A stretch of 64,000 nucleotides of DNA from the NCBI RefSeq assembly GCF_900105175.1, contig NZ_LT629771.1, positions 372,001 to 436,000 of the forward strand, in the 5' to 3' direction. This document shows positions 1 through 7,737 of the stretch, one piece after another (within the stretch, counting starts at the first letter, position 1; the number at the start of each line of letters is the position of its first letter). Made by a program: the position numbers and the translations under genes. Below the pieces are notes generated by a model that worked only from the letters and a program-made list of their open reading frames with translations, had not been told where the DNA came from and did not search any database. This DNA comes from Jiangella sp. DSM 45060 (GTDB lineage: Bacteria; Actinomycetota; Actinomycetes; Jiangellales; Jiangellaceae).

Positions 1-1058
1 AGCTCGTTGCGCTTGCGCTGGGCCGCCTCGAACCGGCGCGCGGACTCGTCGTCGTCGGTCAGCGCGGCCAGCCGGTCCTCGACGGCGTCCAGCTCCTGCC
101 GCAGCGCCGCCTCGGTGTCGTCCAGCTCGGCCAGCGCCTGCCGCAGCTCGGCCGCCCGCTCGACGCCGTCCAGCAGGTGCCGCGCGCACCGCGACCGCCA
201 GGCCGTCCGCGCGTCGCCGAGCAGCTCGCGCGCGGCGAGCCGGCGGGCGATGCCGGCCTCGATGACGGCGACCTCGCTCTCCCAGTCGGCGATCTGCCGC
301 TCGGTCTCCTCGACCTCGCTGCGGTGCCGGTGCTCGGCCGAGCGCAGCACCTGCTCGTGCTCCAGCTCGCGGTCGAGCCCGGTGAGCGTCGCGATGGCGT
401 CGAAGATGCGGTGCGGCGGGAGGTCGTTCAGCGGCTGGGCCAGCAGGTTCGCCGCCTGGCTGGAGCGCACCGACGTCGACAGGAACGACACGCAGCGCGC
501 GTTCTGCCCGAACAGCACCCGCGACAGCTGGCCGGCGTGGAAGTCGGTGCGGCCGTTGCTGCGCGGCAGCTGCGCCCACAGCTCGTCGACCCGCGCGGCC
601 CGCTCGGACTCCGTCGCGCCGTACGGGACGTGCAGCCCGCCGGTCCAGCGCAGGTCGAGGTAGGGCGCCTTGCGGTTGATGCGCAGCCAGACGGTGACGG
701 CGTCGTCCTGCGGCGCGCTGCCGGGCGAGCCGAAGACGCCGATGACGTAGCCGCGGTCGACGTTGGACCAGCGGCCCTCCTGCGCGGCCAGCTCGGCTGT
801 GAACAGCAGCTCGGCGGCGCCGGCGGCGCCGCTGGCCAGCTTCCACTGCTCGTCGGCGTGCAGCAGGCTCAGCGCGGCGATGAACGACGACTTCCCGGCG
901 CCGTTGGAGTCCTTCGGCCCCTGCCCGGCGACGGTGACCAGCCCCTGCCCGATCATCGGGACCGGGTGCGTGGACAGCCGGGAGATGTCGACGACCTGGA
1001 CGCCGACGAGCACCCGCTCGCCGACGACGTCGAAGGCGCCCGGTGCGGCAGCGCTCAC
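1..1058 (-). CDS. SMC/MukB-like ATPase, N-terminal part (3' end outside window)
   Basis: Only the first ~352 residues are in the window; the gene continues past base 1. Seen: GTG start at 1058 whose GTGA overlaps the stop of the upstream gene; a P-loop at residues ~50-58 (DSNGAGKSS) after a short beta-rich N-terminus; then a globular stretch, and from about residue 225 a charged heptad-like region rich in E, R, A and L that looks like the start of a long coiled coil. Known: an N-terminal Walker A head followed by coiled coil is the layout of SMC, MukB, MksB and JetC ATPases. Inference: this is the motor subunit of a condensin-like complex with the three genes upstream. It could instead be a Rad50/RecN-like ATPase; the Walker B half lies outside the window. 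No minus-strand stop interrupts the frame. Confidence 0.72.
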   Translation of the reverse strand, partial: MSAAAPGAFDVVGERVLVGVQVVDISRLSTHPVPMIGQGLVTVAGQGPKDSNGAGKSSFIAALSLLHADEQWKLASGAAGAAELLFTAELAAQEGRWSNVDRGYVIGVFGSPGSAPQDDAVTVWLRINRKAPYLDLRWTGGLHVPYGATESERAARVDELWAQLPRSNGRTDFHAGQLSRVLFGQNARCVSFLSTSVRSSQAANLLAQPLNDLPPHRIFDAIATLTGLDRELEHEQVLRSAEHRHRSEVEETERQIADWESEVAVIEAGIARRLAARELLGDARTAWRSRCARHLLDGVERAAELRQALAELDDTEAALRQELDAVEDRLAALTDDDESARRFEAAQRKRNE

Positions 1059-1759
1059 GTGTCCTCGTTCCTCTCGGTCGGTGCGTCCGGCTCCGCGGCC
1101 GGAGCCGCGGACGGGGTCGTCGCCGGGCGGCGGGCCCGGATGGCCGCAGCGAGCGGGCTCTCCGGCGCGGCGGCCAGGATCAGCTCGTGCTCCAGCCGCT
1201 CGCGGGCGGCCTTGGTGAGCCGGTGCAGTGCGGGTCCGGGCAGGTAGGCGGGCCCGTCGACGGCGGCGGAGCGGCCGCGCGGCGGGGCGATCTGCACCAG
1301 CCCGGCGGCGCGCAGCCGCTGCAGCGCCGGCCGGATCTCGCCGCGCGGCAGCTGGGTGTACCGGGTCAGCTCGTCGACCGACGTCGGGTGCGCCGACGTC
1401 CACGAGTCGCCGCTGACCAGCCCCTGGCTGCGCGGGATCGCGACCGAGTGCACGAGCACCAGCACCAGCACCGCGCGGTCGATGCGCGACTGCGCTGTGG
1501 CGCCCTCGGCGGCCAGCCGCTCGGTGACGTCGTCGCGGAAGCCGGAGGTCCAGTGCGTGCTGCCGACCCGGACCAGCGTGCGGCCGAGGCGGAACAGCAG
1601 CCGCTGGAGGTCGCGGCGGACGGTCGCGTCGCGCAGCGCCAGCAGCTGGGCCTCGGGGACCGGCTCGCGGCCGTGCTCCAGCGCGGCGAACGCGGCCAGC
1701 ACCTCGTCGCGGTGCCGCTCGTTGAGTTCGGCGAGGGCGCTGTCGAAGACCGTGCTCAT
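1055..1759 (-). CDS. Winged-helix protein of SMC-like operon (234 aa)
   Basis: ATG at 1759 sits in an ATGA overlap with the gene upstream, and the stop overlaps the GTG of the SMC-like gene, so all are translationally coupled. The N-terminal ~100 residues are helical and charged. The middle (around residues 125-185) reads as a winged helix-turn-helix: a serine/threonine-rich turn, then 'VDELTRYTQLPRGEIRPAL', a helix and a hydrophobic wing. The C-terminus is Ala/Pro-rich. I do not recognise the family. By position and fold it could play the MukE/JetB/MksE-like role of a kleisin-binding winged-helix dimer. A longer reading frame extends upstream, but the coupled start and codon pattern favour 1759. 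Confidence 0.6.
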   Translation of the reverse strand: MSTVFDSALAELNERHRDEVLAAFAALEHGREPVPEAQLLALRDATVRRDLQRLLFRLGRTLVRVGSTHWTSGFRDDVTERLAAEGATAQSRIDRAVLVLVLVHSVAIPRSQGLVSGDSWTSAHPTSVDELTRYTQLPRGEIRPALQRLRAAGLVQIAPPRGRSAAVDGPAYLPGPALHRLTKAARERLEHELILAAAPESPLAAAIRARRPATTPSAAPAAEPDAPTERNEDT

Positions 1760-2289
1760 GCGCCGCCCGCCGGGGGCGCGGGCAGCGAGCGCCACAGCTC
1801 GCGCAGCGTGCTCAGCTCCGCCGCGCTCCACGACGCGACCCGCGGGCCGAGCCGGACGACGCGGGTGTCCTCGTCGAACAGCACCCAGCCGGAGCCGGCC
1901 AGCCGGCGCACAGCACCCATCGCGGCGGCGTGCAGCGCGCGCTCGTCGCGGCTGCCGGTGATGCCCCGGAACACGCCGATGACGTGGTCGAACGGCGCCG
2001 GGACTGCGGGCCAGACCGGTCCGCTGGGCTCGGTCCAGCAGCAGCGCAGGCAGGCCGCGAGCACGCGGGCGGTGTCGTTGGGCTGGTCGACGGCGACGCC
2101 GGGCAGCCCGAGCTCGTCGAGCACGTCCGGGCGGGCGTTGTCGGGCAGCTCCGGCAGCAGCCAGACGGCGGCCGCGTCGGGCTCGACCAGGCGGATCATG
2201 CCGGTGGGGTGGGCGCTGGCCGGTGGGACGCGCTGCGGCCCGGCAGCGCGGTGCCGCGCCCACCAGAGGGTGGTGTCGTCGACGGTCAT
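1756..2289 (-). CDS. Small accessory protein of SMC-like operon (177 aa)
   Basis: ATG at 2289 overlaps the kleisin-like stop (ATGA), and its own stop overlaps the next ATG the same way. The protein starts with a WW-containing segment ('TLWWARHRA'), has no signal peptide or membrane helix, and contains a helical middle and a C-terminal part ('RVVRLGPRVASWSAAELSTLRELW') that could form a winged helix. I recognise no catalytic motif. Length and location fit a small structural subunit of the ATPase complex, either a second MukE-like protein or a regulatory subunit. The assignment to the complex rests on coupling, not homology. Confidence 0.55.
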   Translation of the reverse strand: MTVDDTTLWWARHRAAGPQRVPPASAHPTGMIRLVEPDAAAVWLLPELPDNARPDVLDELGLPGVAVDQPNDTARVLAACLRCCWTEPSGPVWPAVPAPFDHVIGVFRGITGSRDERALHAAAMGAVRRLAGSGWVLFDEDTRVVRLGPRVASWSAAELSTLRELWRSLPAPPAGGA

Positions 2290-3497
2290 CGGCTCGCGGC
2301 CCGCCGGAACGTCCCGTCCGACACCCACGACGCGCTGTCGGCGGGGTCGACGCGCAGCCCGCCGGCCCACGTCAGCTCGTAGGCGAGGTCGGGGTGGTGG
2401 TGGATGGCGGTGAGGTCGGCGAGCAGCCGGCGCCCGGACGGCCAGTCGCCGGCGCCGTCGAGTACGTCGGCCACCGCCACCGCGTCGCCGTCGCCGAGCA
2501 GCCGCTCGGCGGTCTCGCGCAGGCTCGCGGCGTCGTCGGCCGGGCGGATGTCGTCGGGCGGCGGCTGGCCCGGCCCCTCGGGCCGGGGCGGCGGCTGGCG
2601 GACGGTGTTGGCGCCGCGGCCGGTCTCGACCGCCTCGGTGAGCAGGTTCGGCGAGAACCACGGCGCCGGCGCGTCGAAGACGAAGGTGTCGAGCACACCG
2701 GCGAGGTCGTCCTCGTCGGCCGTGCGGGCGTAGCTCAGCCACGTCTCGACGGACAGCAGGCCGAGCGCGCGCGTCGTGCCGGCCCGCTCGATCAGCCGCC
2801 CGGCGGCCTTCTCGACGGCGTCGCCGTAAGCGGCCAGCGCGACCCGCAGCGCCGTGCACTCGCGGTCGAGCTGCGGCCAGCGGGTCAGGACGACGGTGTG
2901 CACCTCTTCGGCCTGGCTGATCAGGCCCTTGTTGCCCCAGAGCAGCTGCGCGTGGTCGCCCAGCTGCTCGGCGGTGCTGCCCGCGGCGAGGATCGCGAGC
3001 TCGTTGCCGAGGTGGCGGAAGATCCTGGTCAGGCGGCTGATCGTGGTCTGCCCGGTCTCGGGCTCGGCGTCGGGCGCGGTGACGCTGACGTGCTCGAGCG
3101 TCAGCAGCTGGTGCAGCTCGGCCTGACCGCCCTGCTCGGCCAGCCGGCGCAGGAACAGCAGCATGACGTACGGCGCGAACGCGGCCCGGTGGAACCGTTC
3201 GTTCGGGCGCTCGACCACCTTGCTGATGGCGCCGTACTCGCGCAGCACCTCGAACCGGCGGTGGATCAGGCCCGGGTCGATCGGCCGGCAGGCGGCGGCC
3301 GCCTGGTCGACGGTGAGGCCGTCGCGCCCGGCGTCGGCGAACGCGTCGAGGATCGCCTCGTCGACGTCGAGCAGTTCGAGGTCGCTGATCATGGCGCCGG
3401 ACTCGCGCGCCAGCACCGCGAACACCTGCCGGTAGAGCCGCTCGACGGCGGCGTCGCCGGCGAGCTGATCGATGGTCAGCTCGGGTCCGGCGGTCAT
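2286..3497 (-). CDS. Kleisin/MukF-like protein, first gene of the SMC-like operon (403 aa)
   Basis: First gene of a four-gene ATGA/GTGA-coupled operon. Start ATG at 3497; a longer frame reaches 3779, but its extra residues are arginine/proline-rich and cross another gene, so I reject it. N-terminal ~130 residues look like tandem winged helices ('YRQVFAVLARESGAMISDLELLDVD', then 'GLTVDQAAAACRPIDPGLIHRRFEVLREYGAIS'). Helical bundles follow to ~residue 300, then a Pro/Asp linker (~315-345), then a C-terminal winged-helix-like domain. Known: MukF, MksF and JetA have an N-terminal winged helix, helical middle, linker and C-terminal winged helix. Inference: kleisin of a condensin-like complex. Family identity needs a profile search. 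Confidence 0.58.
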   Translation of the reverse strand: MTAGPELTIDQLAGDAAVERLYRQVFAVLARESGAMISDLELLDVDEAILDAFADAGRDGLTVDQAAAACRPIDPGLIHRRFEVLREYGAISKVVERPNERFHRAAFAPYVMLLFLRRLAEQGGQAELHQLLTLEHVSVTAPDAEPETGQTTISRLTRIFRHLGNELAILAAGSTAEQLGDHAQLLWGNKGLISQAEEVHTVVLTRWPQLDRECTALRVALAAYGDAVEKAAGRLIERAGTTRALGLLSVETWLSYARTADEDDLAGVLDTFVFDAPAPWFSPNLLTEAVETGRGANTVRQPPPRPEGPGQPPPDDIRPADDAASLRETAERLLGDGDAVAVADVLDGAGDWPSGRRLLADLTAIHHHPDLAYELTWAGGLRVDPADSASWVSDGTFRRAASR

Positions 3498-3558
3498 CGG
3501 GACAGCATGCCATTCGAGGCGGGGCCTCTGTCCACCCGGATCGATAGGGTGACCTGCC

Positions 3559-3915
3559 ATGTCGATCACCCGCGAGATGGACTGGCGCCTTGGCGGCCGT
3601 CGTCGCCGTCCTGCTGGCCGGTTGTTCGGGCGATGACGACGACCCGGTCCGGCGACGCCGGGTCGCCGGCGCCGGACGACCCGGCCGCGTCGTCCGATCG
3701 GCGGGCTGGAGTTCACGGTGCAGGGAGCGTCCGGCGAGCGGCACGCCGAACCGTGCGTGGCCGACAATCCGATGAACACGACGGCGTGGCTGGCCGCGCC
3801 GGCGCAGCAGGTGGCCAGCGTGTGCGTGGCGGTGCCGCTCGACGACCTCGACGGCGCGGTGTGGCGGATCGGCCAGCGCGGGGCCGGCGAGGACGCCTAC
3901 GTGGCGCTGTCCTGA
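3559..3915 (+). pseudogene. Frameshifted small lipoprotein gene
   Basis: Read in one frame nothing long is open, but stitched across three frames it reads as a lipoprotein: MSITR (from ATG 3559), then RWTGALAAVVAVLLAGCSGDDD with a clear lipobox (LAGC) in the next frame, then SGDAGSPAPDDPAASSD in a third, and finally 'EFTVQGASGERHAEPCVADNP' through to a stop at 3915. Frame changes are needed near 3574, 3650 and 3710. This is either a decayed lipoprotein gene or a stretch with sequencing indels. It lies divergent to the SMC-like operon. The C-terminal piece keeps Cys residues spaced like a small extracytoplasmic domain. Function unknown. Confidence 0.5.
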
Positions 3916-3930
3916 CGGCCCCTCCGGGCT

Positions 3931-4641
3931 TCAGTTCCGCTGGCCGACCGGCCGGACGATGATCTCGTTGACGTCGACGTGCGGCGGCTGGCCGATCGCG
4001 TAGAGGACCGCCGCGGCGACGTCGTCGGGGTCGAGCTTGGGGTCGTCCCTGCGGTGGGGCGGAATGGCGCCGGTGTCGACGAGGCCCGGCTGCAGCAGCG
4101 TCACGCGGATGCCGGTGCCGACGCATTCCGCGCGGATGGCCTGGGCCAGCCCCGTCACCGCCCACTTCGTCGCCGCGTACAGGTTGCCGGGACGGACGCC
4201 GCGCCCGGCCGCAGAGCCGGTGAGCAGCAGGTGACCCTTCGTCGCGCGCAGCGCGGGCAGCGTCGCGCGGGCGGTCAGCGCCGGGCCGTAGACGTTCGTG
4301 AGGACGAGGTCGCGCCATGCCTCCGGCGGGGCGCCGCCGTCGCCGTCGTCGCCGAGGAAGGAGGTGACGACGCTCGCGCCGGCGTTGGCGAGCACGACGT
4401 CCAGCCGGCCGAAGCGTTCCTCCGCCTCCGCGACGACGCCGGTCAGCGCCGTCCAATCGGTGACGTCCGCGGGGCGGGCGAGCGCGCGGGACGGCCCGCC
4501 GAGCTCGTCGGCCAGGGCCGCGAGGGGTTCGGGCGTCCGGCCGGTCAGAATGAGGCGGTACCCGGCGGCCGCGGCCCGCCGGGCGACGGCCGCGCCGATG
4601 CCGCGGGACGCTCCGGTGATCAGGAAGACCGGGTCTGCCAT
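3931..4641 (-). CDS. SDR-family NAD(P)-dependent oxidoreductase (236 aa)
   Basis: Classical short-chain dehydrogenase/reductase of typical length. Seen: cofactor motif TGASRGIG at residues ~9-16, NAG motif (LANAG) around residue 90, catalytic Ser in LLTGSAAG and the YAATK pair (Y-x3-K) near residue 155, and a C-terminal substrate loop with PGLVDTG. A basic residue after the second strand (TGRT) suggests NADP(H) preference. It has no signal peptide, so it is cytoplasmic. It stands alone, convergent with the lipoprotein remnant and divergent from the ROK regulator gene with ~100 bp between them. The substrate cannot be told from sequence. Confidence 0.9.
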   Translation of the reverse strand: MADPVFLITGASRGIGAAVARRAAAAGYRLILTGRTPEPLAALADELGGPSRALARPADVTDWTALTGVVAEAEERFGRLDVVLANAGASVVTSFLGDDGDGGAPPEAWRDLVLTNVYGPALTARATLPALRATKGHLLLTGSAAGRGVRPGNLYAATKWAVTGLAQAIRAECVGTGIRVTLLQPGLVDTGAIPPHRRDDPKLDPDDVAAAVLYAIGQPPHVDVNEIIVRPVGQRN

Positions 4642-4726
4642 GGGGTGAGCCTAGGGGGTCGTCGTCAGACACACCCGTGAGCGCGGGGTCGCGCGGACGG
4701 GGCCCGGAGCGGTAATACTTTTCATC

Positions 4727-4741
4727 GGAAGGCCACTTTCC
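4727..4741 (+). promoter_or_regulatory. Candidate ROK operator at the regulator's own start
   Basis: GGAAG-N5-TTTCC lies three bases upstream of the ATG of the ROK gene and just downstream of an AT-rich TAATAC/TACTTT stretch that could be the -10. The half-sites match those of the perfect palindrome upstream of the transporter operon (6281-6301) except for one base. This suggests autoregulation by the ROK protein. Confidence 0.5.
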
Positions 4742-4743
4742 GG

Positions 4744-5946
4744 ATGGAGCGAGCAGACGTGTCGCAACGACCTGGCACCCCGAGCCTGCTGCGGGCGATG
4801 AACGACCGCAGCGCGCTCGAGCTGCTGCTCGCGGCCGGCCCGCTGACCCGCGTCGACCTCGGCCGCATGACCGGCCTGTCCAAGGTGACGGCGTCGCAGC
4901 TGCTCGGGCGGCTGCAGGAGCGCAACCTCGTCGAGGTCGTCGGCACCCGGTCGGCCGGCCGGGGCCCCAACGCCGAGCTGTACGCCGTCCGTCCCGGCTG
5001 CTCCTACTCCATCGGCATCGAGCTGAACCCCGATGTCGCCGAGGCGGCGGTCGCCGACGTCACCGGCGCGGTCATCGGTTCCGTGACGGCGCCGGTCGCG
5101 GCCGAGGTCACGGCCGCCGGCGGCGCCGACTCGCGCCGGCTGGTGCACGACATGGCGCTCGCCGCGGCGGCCGACGCCGGCCTCACCCTCGCCGACGTCG
5201 ACGACGTCGTCCTCGGCCTGCCCGGTGTCGTCGACCCGTCGACCGGCGACATCGAGCTGTCGTTCGACCTCCCCGGCTGGCACCGCGGCATGCGCGACCT
5301 GCTGGCCGCCGACCTCGGCTGCGCCGTCTCGTTCGAGAACGACGTCAACCTCGCCGCCGTCGCGGAACGCGCCGAGGGCGCCGGCCGCGACGTCGACGAC
5401 ATGGTGCTGCTGTGGATCGGGCGCGGTGTGGGTCTGGCGGTCGTGCTCAGCGGCCACCTGCACCGCGGCGCCACGGGTGCGGCGGGCGAGATCGGCTACC
5501 TCCCGATGCCCGGCGTGCCGTCGCCCGCCAGCGTGGAGCGCCCGGCGAGCGGCGCGTTCCAGGCCCTCGTCGGCGCCGGCGCGGTGGACGAGCTGGCGGC
5601 CGAGTACGGCATCGTCGGCGACGGCGCGGCCGCTTCGGTCCGGGCCGCGCTGGCCGGCGGCGGCGCAGCGGCGGACGGTTTCCTGCTGGCGTTCTCGCAT
5701 CGGCTGGCGCTCGGTGTGGCATCGGTGTGCACGGTGGTCGATCCCGCGCTGGTGGTCGTGGCCGGTGAGGTGGGGGCGGCGGGTGGGGACCGCCTGTGCG
5801 ACCTCGTCGGCGACGACGTCCGCCGCATTGCCCCCGTCAACCCGCGCGTCGTCCCGACCACGGTGCCCGGCGCCCCCGTCCTGCGCGGAGCCGTCCTCAC
5901 CGCGGTCGAGCACGCCCGGCAGACCCTCTTCGCCTCCACGGAGTAG
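4744..5946 (+). CDS. ROK-family transcriptional regulator (400 aa)
   Basis: N-terminal MarR-like winged helix (residues ~18-75, 'PLTRVDLGRMTGLSKVTASQLLGRLQERNLVEVV') fused to a ROK (repressor, ORF, kinase) sugar-binding domain. ROK features seen: GIELNPD at the start of the domain, the GLPGVVDPSTG loop, and 'GAAGEIGYLPMPG'. The zinc CxCGxxGC motif found in many ROK proteins is absent: residues after the GEIGY region hold no cysteine cluster. The likely role is repression of the downstream sugar ABC transporter/GH3 operon with a sugar or sugar phosphate as inducer. ATG at 4744 is taken as start; GTG at 4759 is an alternative. Candidate operators sit at 4727-4741 and 6250-6301. Confidence 0.85.
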   Translation: MERADVSQRPGTPSLLRAMNDRSALELLLAAGPLTRVDLGRMTGLSKVTASQLLGRLQERNLVEVVGTRSAGRGPNAELYAVRPGCSYSIGIELNPDVAEAAVADVTGAVIGSVTAPVAAEVTAAGGADSRRLVHDMALAAAADAGLTLADVDDVVLGLPGVVDPSTGDIELSFDLPGWHRGMRDLLAADLGCAVSFENDVNLAAVAERAEGAGRDVDDMVLLWIGRGVGLAVVLSGHLHRGATGAAGEIGYLPMPGVPSPASVERPASGAFQALVGAGAVDELAAEYGIVGDGAAASVRAALAGGGAAADGFLLAFSHRLALGVASVCTVVDPALVVVAGEVGAAGGDRLCDLVGDDVRRIAPVNPRVVPTTVPGAPVLRGAVLTAVEHARQTLFASTE

Positions 5947-5988
5947 CGGCCGGGTCGGTCGTTTCGCCGCTCGTGATCCGCGCGGACG

Positions 5989-6011
5989 TTGTCGGTGCCC
6001 GCCCGTAGGGT
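5989..6011 (+). promoter_or_regulatory. RecA-NDp (PafBC-type) DNA-damage promoter motif, copy 1
   Basis: TTGTCGGTG (5989-5997), exactly eight bases, then TAGGGT (6006-6011). This matches the known actinobacterial LexA-independent damage promoter TTGTCRGTG-N8-TANNNT. It lies ~330 bp upstream of the sugar transporter, too far to be its obvious promoter and with no gene start just after it. The flanking bases (GACG before, GGG and a C-rich arm after) are shared with copies at 33968 and 34288, so it belongs to a dispersed repeat. Confidence 0.55.
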
Positions 6012-6249
6012 GGGAGCCCTCCCGGCCGGGCGGGGACCGTACCTCGATCAAGCGCACCGGCCCGCCGACGCCGCCGCTCCGCCTGTGCGCGGGCCCGCGC
6101 GTCGCACCGTCGCTCGCGCCCGGCCACCGGCTGCCACCCTCGCCCAGGCCGCAGCACCCGCCGTCGAGACCCGTCACCCCTGGTATTCCGGCCCATCCGC
6201 GCTGGCTGCTCATTCGGTAGCGGGACGTTACGGAAACGTGATCACCGAG

Positions 6250-6301
6250 ACTGGCAAGAAACCTTACAGTAGGCACAATTACTGGAAGGTTAGCTTCCAG
6301 T
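6250..6301 (+). promoter_or_regulatory. Two tandem operators upstream of the sugar-uptake operon
   Basis: A perfect palindrome, ACTGGAAG-N5-CTTCCAGT (6281-6301), is preceded 31 bp upstream by a weaker copy, ACTGGCAAG-N4-CTTACAGT (6250-6270). Spacing of 31 bp is close to three helical turns, which suits cooperative binding. The GGAAG/CTTCC half-sites recur at the ROK gene start. The site is 44-95 bp upstream of the substrate-binding-protein start and would cover or follow the promoter. It differs from the DasR dre consensus in spacing between half-sites. Confidence 0.65.
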
Positions 6302-6344
6302 TCACCGTCACGCGCCCTGCTCGGGCCGAACCGGAGGAACCGCC

Positions 6345-7640
6345 GTGAACAGAGCACTTCGCCTCACCGCCGGCCTGGCCGCCGCGGCGCTCGCCCTTTC
6401 CGCATGCGGCGACGGCGACGACGACACCACCGAATCCGCCGCCGGCGGCGAGACCGCCGACGCCCCGGAGCCTGCTGAGCTGCGGCTGTGGCTCAACGGC
6501 CCGGACACGCCCCAGCCGATGCGCGACTGGCTGATCGCCGAGTTCGCGGAGCAGAACCCCGGCTCCACCCTCGTCATCGAGGAGCAGGAGTGGGAGGGCC
6601 TGGTCGACCGCCTGACGACGTCGCTGGGCAGCGAGTCCGAGACACCTGACGTCGTGGAGGTCGGCAACACGCAGGCGCCGACGTTCACCACCGTCGGCGC
6701 GTTCAGCGACATCACCGACCTGGTGCCCGACCTCGGCGGCGACGACTTGCTGCAGGGCTTCGTCGACGCGGGGAGCGCGGACGGGAAGACCTACGCCGTC
6801 CCGCTGTACGCCGGCTCGTCCTACGTCTTCTACCGCAAGGACCTGTTCGCGGCGTCCGGCATCGAGGTGCCGACGAACATGCAGGAGTTCGTCGACGCGG
6901 CCGTGAAGCTGAAGCAGGACAACGCGTCCGTGCCGAACTTCTCCGGCTTCTGGCTGCCCGGCCAGGACTGGCGTGACGGCGCCGCGTTCCTGTGGGACGC
7001 GGGCGGCGACTTCGCCGTCGAGGACGGCGGCGAATGGAACGGCGCGCTGTCGACGGCGGAGTCGCAGGAAGGGCTGCAGCTGGTCCAGCGGCTGTTCAAC
7101 GAGGCCTCCGGCGCGCCGAAGGACGCCAACGAGGCCGACGGCCACATCCCGTTCTGCGCCGGCGAGATCGGCATGATGCTGCGTCCGGGCTGGCTGCGCG
7201 GCCAGATCGAGGACCCCGAGGCCGGCTGCCCGGACATGATCGCCAACGTCGGCGTCTTCGCCCTGCCCGGCAGCGACGGCGAGCCCGCCCCCGTCCTGCT
7301 CGGCGGCTCGAACATCGCCATCTCGGCGAAGTCGCAGAACCAGGAGCTGTCCCAGAACCTGCTCGAGCTGATCCTCAGCGACGAGTTCCAGAGCCAGTAC
7401 GCCGAGAACGGCCTCACCCCGGCGAAGGTGTCGCTGGCCGACGGCCTGGGGACGGACGAGTTCGCCGCCGCCACGATCGAGGCGGTCACGAACGCCAAGC
7501 TCACCCCGGCGGCCGCAAACTGGGCCACCGTCGAGGGCTCCCGCGTGCTCGAGGACCTGTTCGTCAACATCGCCAATGGTGGCGACGTGCAGCAGCTGGC
7601 TGAGGAAGCCGATGCCACCATCGCCGAGCAGCTCGGTTAG
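6345..7640 (+). CDS. Sugar ABC transporter substrate-binding lipoprotein (431 aa)
   Basis: Family 1 extracellular solute-binding protein of usual length. Seen: lipoprotein signal MNRALRLTAGLAAAALALSACG (lipobox LSAC, Cys ~21), an acidic linker, then the fold's markers 'LRLWLNGPD', 'NTQAPTFTTVGAFSDIT', 'YAVPLYAGSSYVFYRKDLF' and 'LGGSNIAISAKSQN'. GTG start at 6345 has a good GGAGGA Shine-Dalgarno. It delivers a sugar (probably an oligosaccharide, judged from the GH3 gene in the operon) to the two permeases downstream. No ATPase is encoded here, so a shared MsiK/MalK-type ATPase elsewhere must energise uptake, as is usual in actinobacteria. Confidence 0.92.
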   Translation: MNRALRLTAGLAAAALALSACGDGDDDTTESAAGGETADAPEPAELRLWLNGPDTPQPMRDWLIAEFAEQNPGSTLVIEEQEWEGLVDRLTTSLGSESETPDVVEVGNTQAPTFTTVGAFSDITDLVPDLGGDDLLQGFVDAGSADGKTYAVPLYAGSSYVFYRKDLFAASGIEVPTNMQEFVDAAVKLKQDNASVPNFSGFWLPGQDWRDGAAFLWDAGGDFAVEDGGEWNGALSTAESQEGLQLVQRLFNEASGAPKDANEADGHIPFCAGEIGMMLRPGWLRGQIEDPEAGCPDMIANVGVFALPGSDGEPAPVLLGGSNIAISAKSQNQELSQNLLELILSDEFQSQYAENGLTPAKVSLADGLGTDEFAAATIEAVTNAKLTPAAANWATVEGSRVLEDLFVNIANGGDVQQLAEEADATIAEQLG

Positions 7641-7650
7641 CCGAGCTGGG

Positions 7651-7684
7651 CGGACCGGCCGGGACCAGGGACCCGGCCGGTCCG
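7651..7684 (+). terminator. Hairpin between substrate-binding protein and permease genes
   Basis: A perfect 13-bp inverted repeat (CGGACCGGCCGGG / CCCGGCCGGTCCG) with an 8-base loop starts 10 bp after the stop. It lacks a T-run. Such intercistronic hairpins typically stabilise or partly terminate transcripts so that the binding protein outnumbers its permeases. Confidence 0.7.
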
Positions 7685-7737
7685 TCCCCCCGGCTCCGCC
7701 ACAGGACCCACGGACCGGCCGGGGGCCGGCGGGTGAC

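Noticed and set aside
3543-3550. Fifth RecA-NDp promoter at the TAGGGT upstream of the lipoprotein remnant
   Set aside because: The upstream box (CTGTCCACC) does not match TTGTCRGTG; only the -10-like hexamer fits.
2223-3962. 579-residue plus-strand frame opposite the kleisin-like gene
   Set aside because: Shadow frame; only its last part contributes to the frameshifted lipoprotein reading.
6281-6301. DasR (dre) binding site
   Set aside because: ACTGG...CCAGT ends match dre, but the spacing between half-sites is 11 rather than 6 bases, and a ROK gene with matching half-sites is next to it.
4651-6357. 568-residue open frame on the minus strand opposite the ROK gene
   Set aside because: Antisense shadow produced by high third-position GC; Arg/Gly/Val/Asp-rich with no domain, and the plus-strand ROK protein is clear.
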